A stretch of DNA of 64,000 nucleotides from positions 4,966,431 through 5,030,430 of the forward strand of contig CM055113.1 in the NCBI GenBank assembly GCA_029204225.1, in the 5' to 3' direction. The stretch comes from Diphasiastrum complanatum (lineage: Eukaryota; Streptophyta; Lycopodiopsida; Lycopodiales; Lycopodiaceae). A program made the translations under genes and the position numbers. This document shows, one piece after another, positions 56,976 through 64,000 of the stretch. Position 1 is the first letter of the stretch. Each line of letters starts with the position of its first letter. The notes under the pieces are model-generated. The model saw only the letters and a list, made by a program, of their open reading frames with translations. It had not been told where the DNA came from and searched no databases.

Positions 56976-59254
56976 ATTGTCTCCACGTATAGGCTCTTGC
57001 TTGTCTTTCCTTGTGATCACCGGTTTTAACATGTCCTTTGCTCAATCAAGCATTGCCTTAACATATAGAATCATTGCTTATCGTAGGTACTATTGTAGCC
57101 CTCAATGATGATAATGATATTCTTAGTTTATTAAGGGATTGTTAACGTAATTTAAAAAAAAAAATTAGAAGTACATGGAGTTGTGCAAAGAGCTTCTACA
57201 TTCATAGGGATTGGAACGGCCCGGATTTGCCCTAATCCTAGTATGAATGAGTGGTTACGAACTCTATCGTTTATGCATGCAGATATTGTGTTATACTATT
57301 TTTTTAAGACACGATTAAGGTTTAAAATAAGTAAAACGATAAGATAGCTTGCGGACTCTTGGAAAGCATGGATATGCTCAAGAAGTTACAAGAATTGTAC
57401 ATTACCTGTTTGCTCTACGACAAGTATGAGTATTGGTATGGCATGGATTTGCCCCACACTTCATGTACCGATCGAAGCTACTTGTTTGTTTACGATATGC
57501 TACATAGTTTATACAGTTTATTTTCAAATGCATAATGATTAATTAAATTAAAAGATAAGGACCAAAACCATTACACTGATCAACATGCACTCGTCCTGAT
57601 ATGGTAACGATATTGTTCGGCCTGTCGCTATAAGCATTTTTCAGTAAGGGAAGATTGGACTATGAGCTTTCATTTACATTGCATGTTGATTAGTTAAGTA
57701 AACTTATTTTGTACATGGATAACAACTGACATTCAGCATTGACACGTCTTCCTCACTATGCTAACTTGCGCAGTTTTGTGTGGTGGGATGGTGGTAGTGG
57801 ATGTTTTGAAATAGGTTTTGCTTTACGATGCTTTATTAGTACTATATACTTTTCAGCTATGTTTTTTCTTGTTGATTTTATGAATAAAGGGTTTTAAAAG
57901 TTTTGGTCTTGACTTATTGGTCTTGACTTGTCAAGAGTTCTGTTAATCTCTATCTATCACTACAATATTCTGGACGATTTTCGACCCTATTACCGAGGTT
58001 GCATCTTTTTGGAATCCAACAAAGATAAGCATAATAGCTAGCAAAGATGAGCGCAATAGCCAGCAACATTGACACCAGTAGCTAGAATGGCGAATGGAGA
58101 TGAATGAGAGCGTCAGAATGGAGACGAGTGAGAGCACCAGAATGCAAGAATGCTAGAACCAAAAAACCACAAATGAGGATGGAGATACAGCATGGAGAGC
58201 GCAAAAGATGCAAGAAGCAAGAATGCAAGAACTAGCAAAGGAGAATGGAGAGTGTGCGAATGGAGGATGGAGTAGATGGAGTGCCAATGGAGAACATAGC
58301 AAGTAGCAATACGTGATAGATGACGCTACAATCGAAAGGTGAAAGGCGAAAAAACGTCTACAAATGCATCCAAAAACTCCATTTTTGGAAGGATTGATGG
58401 GCATGCGTACATTGTAAGACTACCATAATCAATGAAAATTGCATCTCAATAATGTCTTATTTAATGCTGATATTAATAAATTTTGATATCATGATTTGAT
58501 ACACTGGTGGCATAGGGTAAAGGGGACAAATTTGATCAGGTTATGGTGTATCCCTAGTATTGCCCGAGCCTAGACCACTCTAGCCAGGTTTCCAAAGCCA
58601 ATACACAAGAATATCCACCTTTTCTAGGTATTGAAAAAGTAAATAACCAAAATGGTATGCTCTTTAATACCAGGCTGATACCACGCAAGACCCTACATAC
58701 CTGCCCAACACTTGGAAAGAACTAATGTAGTGTTACCCTAGAAACTAGGGTTATGAATAGTGCGATATTCGTTTTTAAATGACGCACCCAAACACTAGCT
58801 CAGGTTTAAACTTTAGCTCAGGTTTTCATTTTTTCACGTTCACCTTCGATGACACACCAAAACAGGAGCGGAAGTTTAAACTTTTGATTTTGTGGCAGTT
58901 TTTCTTTCCTCCGTTCCCGACGCTCTGATCTCTCTTTCGCCAAGCGCTCTACAACACATTCGCTGCCTGCCTGCCTGCCAGCTTCACCGGCTTCACAATT
59001 CAAAGATAGCTCCAGAGGACTGTGTTTCACGGAAGGCGATATTGGAATTTAGCGTGTTTCAGGGTTCAGGGTTCAGTGTTAAACAATTGTGAGTAGCAGT
59101 ATGCATAGGCATTACCACAGTAGTTAGAATGTAGGCATTACCAAAAACTATAAAAACGACAACCAAACGATATTGGTTTTCATTCTCTCTCTACATAACC
59201 TCTCTCTAAAGTCAAACTTCTTAAAGGGCCAACTTTGAGTCCATATTTTTCCTA
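56976..59254. other. Gene-free stretch, no feature identified
   Basis: No convincing coding region. 58085-58290 is GA-rich with loosely repeated GAATGGAGA/AGAATGCAAG motifs. On the minus strand GTGGTATCAGCCTGG (about 58682-58668) resembles an initiator-Met PBS but has mismatches. 58900-59090 is GC-richer with three CTGCCTGC repeats (about 58964-58980), possibly an old promoter or 5' UTR. Confidence 0.45.
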
Positions 59255-59508
59255 ATGAAATTCATATTCTTTCCTATTGATGGTGAATGCAAGATAGAAG
59301 GAATTGGTAGTGTACCAATTGGTATTGAATTCACTATAATTCGTAAAGATGTACTTTTTGTGCCTAATCTCACTATGAATCTCATTAGTGTTGGCAATAT
59401 GCTAGATGATGGTTTCCAATTTGATTCTGGAAAGGATTGTTGCTTGGTTGAGAGGGATGGTGATGTGGTAGCAAGAGAAACTAGATGTGGTAAGGATTTT
59501 CAAAATTG
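59255..59508 (+). pseudogene. Copia protease-downstream fragment
   Basis: DGECKIEGIGSVPIGIEFTI and KDVLFVPNLTMNLISVGNML are the conserved stretch after the copia protease active site (the VLFVPNLT.NLISVG box). The protease active site itself is missing upstream, and the frame breaks by one base at RCGKDF, continuing in the next frame. Confidence 0.85.
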
Positions 59509-59864
59509 ATGCTAATCCTTGTGGAAGTGTGGCCAATATGATCTGGGATCATCTCAAGGAGGAGAGGCCAAGTGATCTACCTCAACTTATGTTCCAAGAT
59601 GGTAAGGCTCATGAATATGGTGCTTTGGCAAAAGCATGTGGAGAGTTATTGCCAAGGAGGTCTACTTCTCAGCAATTCTCTTATCTTGTTCATTTGGATG
59701 ATCTCATTTCATCATGTATAAGCAAAGGTGGTGTGATTTCATGTGACTTCTTATTTGAAGTCTTCAATTGGAGGTATCTCTTATCAATGGTGCTTGATAT
59801 GAAGATTGCAATAGTTGATAGTTTGTCAATATTCCTTTGCATGAAAGGAATAAGGAGGATCTAA
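59487..59864 (+). CDS. Unrecognised frame following the copia protease piece
   Basis: After a one-base shift the frame stays open for about 120 codons: FKIDANPCGSVANMIWDHL, KEERPSDLPQLMFQDGKAHE, YGALAKACGELLPRRSTSQQ, then HLDDLISSCISKGGVISCDF. It does not resemble the pre-integrase domain expected at this point in copia. It could be a diverged copia section, a captured gene piece or an old insertion. I cannot name it. Confidence 0.35.
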   Translation: MVRIFKIDANPCGSVANMIWDHLKEERPSDLPQLMFQDGKAHEYGALAKACGELLPRRSTSQQFSYLVHLDDLISSCISKGGVISCDFLFEVFNWRYLLSMVLDMKIAIVDSLSIFLCMKGIRRI

Positions 59865-60260
59865 TCTCAATCAAGAGGATGATGGTAGGATTCTCAAATC
59901 TATCAAAAATCCAAGTATATGATGGATTTGCCAAGGCTTGAGGAGTTTTCTCAACACATGGTTCCAAGGAGATCTTCAAGAGGCAAGGCCAAGTATTTGT
60001 GGCTCACAATACATAGATAAGAGAGGCAATTTTTAGGTTGTATCCACTTCAACACATTTACTTTTGCTTCTCTTTCATTACTTGATGTACTATCTTGCTT
60101 TGTTGAGATTTCTACATCTCAAAATTGGAGTGAGACAATGGTTGTCTTGTATCATGCCTATAGTAGGGACATATTTATTTTCATTATTTGCTTAGATTTG
60201 TTTCCAAATCTTTTAGAAAACAAGTGGTTGTGTCATCAAGTATATGCTCTTGGTTCTAGT
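59865..60260. other. AT-rich DNA next to the copia LTR, no gene seen
   Basis: Some further reading in broken frames (SIKRMMVGFSNLSKIQVYDG) continues the preceding ORF, then T-rich DNA. The five bases before the LTR are CTAGT, one half of an expected target duplication. Confidence 0.5.
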
Positions 60261-61207
60261 TGTTGGAAAGACGTGGGGGAAAGATAGGTCGAACTCAAAA
60301 AAAAAAAACTCGAATAAAAAGAATTTGAACAACATGAATTAGAACTTATCGTGCGTAGCGGAATAAACTATCATTCTCTTTCTTCATGCATGACTATGCC
60401 TATCAATTTCAAACAAAACAATAGTGATAGAAATCACATTTGATTTTATAGTAACTAACTTTGAAATCATTAGTACTATAGTGATTATGTAGCCAAACAT
60501 TAAGCATCAAATTATTAGACAAATAATTAGTCGCGAAACATTAGACAAATAATTAGTCACGAGAAACTACAAAAATACATACATTCTGAGATAAAGCTGA
60601 ACACAATTAGAAGATAGTATTGATTCAATATGGAAGCGAAACAAATGTAGATGAGTACAAGAAGTTGCAGATCAAAGCCGCGTATTCTAAGCTATTTCTG
60701 AACGGCTAAAATGTAAGTCTGAATTAAGTGCAACTATTGATAAGCAATAAGCGCAATAGCAATCTTTAATCAACTGTAAAGAACTGAGCTAGAATGCTCA
60801 AGAGTGTACAAGCTCGAAGGCTTGAGAGAGAGAGAGATAACTATTCCATACTTGATCATAAGATGTTGATCATGTTCTGATGCTTGATCTGATCCTAAGA
60901 TGTTGAAATATGAATAGCTATTTATACTAAGCAATTAGGTTGTCAAAAACGTTCATCTAGTTGGCTGTGATGTGCTGGAATCTATCCAGTTAGGACTTCT
61001 CAAAAACCACTTGCTGATGAATTAATACAAGTCATTGGCTTTGGTCGTAAACAATTTGTTTGTAGAAATGAACGTGAAATGTCACTGGGAGCCATTTCGA
61101 GTAGTTATGCAGTATGTGTAAAAACATGAAGAAAAATGCAGGTTTGGGTAAAAGTTGGACGAAGATTAAAATGTCAATTGATCGATTAGTGAGAGGATAA
61201 TCCAACA
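60261..61207 (-). repeat. Copia 3' LTR, complete
   Basis: On the minus strand it starts TGTTGGATTATCC and ends CGTCTTTCCAACA, 947 bp, with perfect 7-bp inverted ends TGTTGGA/TCCAACA. It contains the TAGGCATAGTCATGC box shared with the LTRs at 9808 and 13860 and a GA tract near 60822. A polypurine tract lies directly upstream. Confidence 0.9.
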
Positions 61208-61219
61208 CTCCCCCTTAAT
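61208..61219 (-). other. Polypurine tract
   Basis: ATTAAGGGGGAG on the minus strand, immediately before the LTR start; it primes plus-strand DNA synthesis in LTR retrotransposons. Confidence 0.9.
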
Positions 61220-61334
61220 CTGAATCCATGAATGCCTTGACTCTTAAACTTAGTTTTGCACAAAACTTTATGTGTGCATCCAAGCTTAATGCTTTAGTAA
61301 AAATATTCGCTATCATATCTTGCGTTCGACAGTA

Positions 61335-61880
61335 CTACAATCTAACCTCTCTGTTGAGAACTTTGCTTCTGAGATAGTGATACTTAAGTTCAATGTGCTT
61401 ACTCCTAGAATGAAATCTAGGGTTGGCTAACAAGGCAATGGCACTTTGATTATCACAAAATAATAATGTCGGAGCATATTGACTCAGACGGATATCTGAA
61501 AGTAAGTTTCTCAACCAAATTGTTTTCTTAGTAGCTTGTGAGGTTGCGATGTACTCTGATTCTATAGAAGATAAAGCTATCAAAGATTGCTTGCGATTGT
61601 TCCAAGAAATTGGACCATTGTTGAGGAAGAATGTAAATCTAGAAGTAGATTTACGAGTGTCTATATCTCCTGCCCAACTTGCATCTGTGTAACGACTGAG
61701 TAGATTGAGTTTGTCGTTGTCGACTGCTCCAAAACAAATGCAAACATCCATAGTACCTCGACGATATCTCATGACTCTGATGAGAGCCTTCCAATGTGTT
61801 ATACCAGGGTTCGTCATATACTGACTTAGGGAGCTGACTGCAAAATCTATGTTTGGCCTGGTACAGATCATTGTGTACAT
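61335..61880 (-). pseudogene. Copia RNase H domain
   Basis: 181 codons open: MYTMICTRPNIDFAVSSLSQ, HWKALIRVMRYRRGTMD, DASWAGDIDTRKSTSRF (RNase H Asp), SLIALSSIESEYIATSQATK (Glu), LLFCDNQSAIALLANPRFHS (Asp) and KHIELKYHYLRSKV. The catalytic acidic residues appear kept. Best preserved coding piece of this element; downstream a stop precedes DMIANIFTKAL. Confidence 0.92.
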
Positions 61881-61889
61881 ACAAGATCC

Positions 61890-62470
61890 TATTATTGAAT
61901 GATAAGGATACTAGCGCATCTGCTCCTTTTCTTCGATTGTTCGAGGACACTGGTCCTTTGACAATTTGAGACCTAGTTCCATTGGTGAGAGAGCTAACAT
62001 GCAATTAACCATATTATATCTGACTAACATATTGCAGGTGTGACTCTGTTGAGTAATGTAGATCAACTTTTGATTTTTGTCTTTATAAATTTGAATACGA
62101 ATGCAGAAATGAACTTCGTCCAGATCAGTCATGTCGATTTCAGATCAATGTGTAGTCCATGTACAAAGTGATAATGATAAAGGACTGCTGCACTATCTTG
62201 GAGTAAACATTCGAATTTGAGGAGGTTGGTGTATAGACATGATTAATAAGGAAAGTATCGATCCTTTGAAACCATGCTCGAGCAAATTGCTTCAAGTCAT
62301 AAAGTGCCTTATGGAGTTTACACACATGATTGTGTTTACCCTCAATAATATATTGTTCGGGTTGCACCATGTAAATGTCTTCTTCGATAACTCCATTGAG
62401 ATATGTTGTCTGTACATCCATTTGATGTATTTCCAAATCTGCTGCAGCAGCAAATGATAATAAAAGTCGA
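61890..62470 (-). pseudogene. Copia reverse transcriptase domain, catalytic box altered
   Basis: MDVQTTYLNGVIEEDIYMVQ, KLHKALYDLKQFARAWFQRI and FIIITLYMDYTLI. The YVDD box is YMDY, losing the second catalytic Asp, and a TGA follows. The thumb-side part (SHTCNMLVRYNMVNCMLALS) continues in another frame. Confidence 0.9.
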
Positions 62471-63599
62471 ATAGAAGATTGTTTGACTACTGGACTGAAA
62501 GTGTAATCAACATTGTATACTTAAGAAAATCCTCTGGCGACAAGTCGATCTTTTCTTCTGTCGATGATTCCGTTTGCTGTGTACTTGACTTTGAAAATCC
62601 ATTTGCAATCAACTACATTTCTGCAATCCTCCATGTCTAGTTCCTGATAAGAGATGAATACTCTTTATCCATACCTTCTTTCCAGAGATCGGAATCGAAC
62701 TGACTAAGTGCCTCTTCGACAGTAGTCAGCTCCCGAACAAGATAAGTTGTAGACTCATCAATATACCTGATAGGTGGTCTACTAGTTCTTGATGATCTTC
62801 TGGAGAATAGAAGAAATCAATCACTTTCATCATGCTATAGTTGCTGAACTGCAACATCATCATCTTCGGATTTGTCATTGATATGTTGTTCATCAAAAGT
62901 AGATGAGCTTGGACCTTCGATGTGAATAGTCGATTGAGGAACTGGAATGTTCAATGTGTCAGATGAAACCGAAGAGTCATCTATATGGGCTTTGCCTTTT
63001 CCCTTGAGGTCGATAAATTGATCTTCGATGAAGATGACATCCCCACTATTGAATATCTTCGACTCGATAGGGTCGAACAATTTGTAGGCTTGATCTGAAG
63101 TAGTGTAGCTAATGAAAATACATTTGATACTCTAGAAGTCGAGCTTCTTCCTGAGATCATGAGGAATTTGCACATAAGCAGTACATCCAAAAGCTCGTAA
63201 GTTTGATAAAGAAGGTTTGGTACATGTCCAAACTTCGAATGGTGTTTTGTCTGAGAGACCTTTAGTAGGACATATGTTCTGAATATAGGTTGCTATTGAA
63301 ACAACTTCTGCCTAGAAGGACTTCGGAAGTGTCCCTTTGCCGATTCGACTAAGGTTCTGTTCTATCTCTCAACAAGACCATTTGACTGAGGCGAATACGA
63401 GGTAATGTATTGTTGCTCAATGCCGTTGTTAAGGCAGTACTCCTTGAATTCGGTGGAGATGTATTCTCTCCCATTATCAGATCTCAGTGCTTTGATTTGT
63501 TTACCAGTTTGATTTTTTGCATGCTCTTTGAATTGTTTGAACTTTTCTTGGATCTCATGGTTATTGCATTTGTAATACCTGCAAAACATCTTCTTCTTC
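62471..63599 (-). pseudogene. Copia integrase fused to gag zinc knuckle, and linker
   Basis: The frame from 63589 reads MFCRYYKCNNHEIQ (gag zinc knuckle) straight into EKFKQFKEHAKNQTGKQIKA, RSDNGREYISTEFKEYCLNN (second catalytic Asp) and YSPQSNGLVER. The protease, pre-integrase domain and first integrase Asp are deleted. Further on, in other frames, come SNLRAFGCTAYVQIPHDLRK, YKLFDPIESKIFNSGDVIFI (integrase C-terminus) and an acidic linker. The RT starts at about 62470. Confidence 0.88.
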
Positions 63600-64000
63600 G
63601 ACGAATGTGGATTCGATAATTGTTCTTGACTTTGAGTCTGTTTCTGATTTGATGTAGACTTCTTGGAGCTTTTCTGCTTTCATCGTTTTGAGCTCTTGTT
63701 GACATATAGAGCATGAGATGAAGAGGTAGATGAACTGTCTTGACTTCTTCAATTATCTTCTTGCAGCAACATAGTGATAACTTTGGTAAGAGTTAAATAT
63801 GAGTGTGTTGTGATGATCATCACCCAGTTCTCATAGGTAGAGGGCAAGCTTGAAAGCAATGTCATAATTGTGTCTTGATCATCTATGACTGATCCAATAT
63901 CGGCCATCTATTGCAAGAGATTCTTAAACTAGTTAATATCATTCTAAAGAGAATCATTATTTGACATCTTGAGTGTGAAGAATTTTTTTCAAAGATGTAA
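63600..64000 (-). pseudogene. Copia gag, C-terminal part, runs off the window
   Basis: On the minus strand, SVIDDQDTIMTLLSSLPSTY, ENWVMIITTHSYL and LTKVITMLLQEDN, then a Ser/Lys-rich linker (HALYVNKSSKR). This is the same gag family as 8716-9663 but more diverged. A stop after QEDN and frame changes are present. The 5' part and 5' LTR lie beyond 64000. Confidence 0.85.

Overview
The window is plant nuclear DNA (a seed plant; species not determinable from the sequence). The evidence is remnants of Ty1/copia, Ty3/gypsy, LINE and hAT elements. Primer-binding sites match plant initiator tRNA-Met (TGGTATCAGAGC) and tRNA-Asp (TGGCGCCGTTGCCGGGGA). The hAT remnant contains plant-style short GT..AG introns, and there is a fragment of a plastid omega-3 fatty acid desaturase gene. 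I see no intact host gene, rRNA, tRNA or CRISPR array. The window is a transposon graveyard with nested insertions, captured gene fragments and large duplications.

The dominant feature is one composite block present three times. Copy A (1-10138) and copy B (28614-37053, inverted) share about 8.1 kb. Copy C (48877-56840) repeats A 1-5294 in direct orientation and contains its own internal tandem duplication of about 1.76 kb. In the + direction of A the block holds: an AT-rich segment without genes; a decayed copia integrase; a 0.9-kb dispersed unit carrying a BAP31-like gene fragment; the rest of the copia remnant with its polypurine tract and LTR start; an antisense gypsy protease fragment; a truncated LTR joined at a (CT)n tract; a tRNA-Asp primer-binding site; a long leader with ~150-bp tandem repeats; a gag-only gypsy reading frame with three zinc knuckles; a full 3' LTR; and, on the other strand, a copia gag-protease gene with its PBS and LTR.

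Between A and B (10.1-28.6 kb) lie a gypsy gag remnant with LTR and tRNA-Asp PBS (11.1-13.9 kb, minus), a solo copia-type LTR (13860-14693), a copia RNase H end (14.7-15.0 kb), a second BAP31-like unit (16875-17781), GA-microsatellite-rich repeats, a gypsy integrase fragment (19.2-19.6 kb), another LTR (19611-20026), a 586-bp tandem duplication with a poly-C tract (21.4-22.6 kb), and a small non-autonomous LTR element with palindromic TGATCA ends (26.0-28.6 kb).

From 37 to 45 kb there is a desaturase fragment (37690-38142), a LINE reverse transcriptase fragment (39.1-39.5 kb) and a large decayed hAT transposase gene (44500-40229, minus) with BED, DUF659 and hAT-C domains plus an unusual proline-rich, AT-hook tail. 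The end of the window (45-64 kb) adds copia gag and RT pieces, copy C, an RT fragment, an unrecognised open frame after a copia protease (59.3-59.9 kb), and a minus-strand copia element whose 3' LTR is fully delimited (60261-61207) and whose gag is fused to integrase by an internal deletion.

No gene set here works together as an active pathway. Every recognised coding region is broken or truncated. The real interest lies in the duplication history, the captured gene fragments, the gag-only element and the hAT tail.
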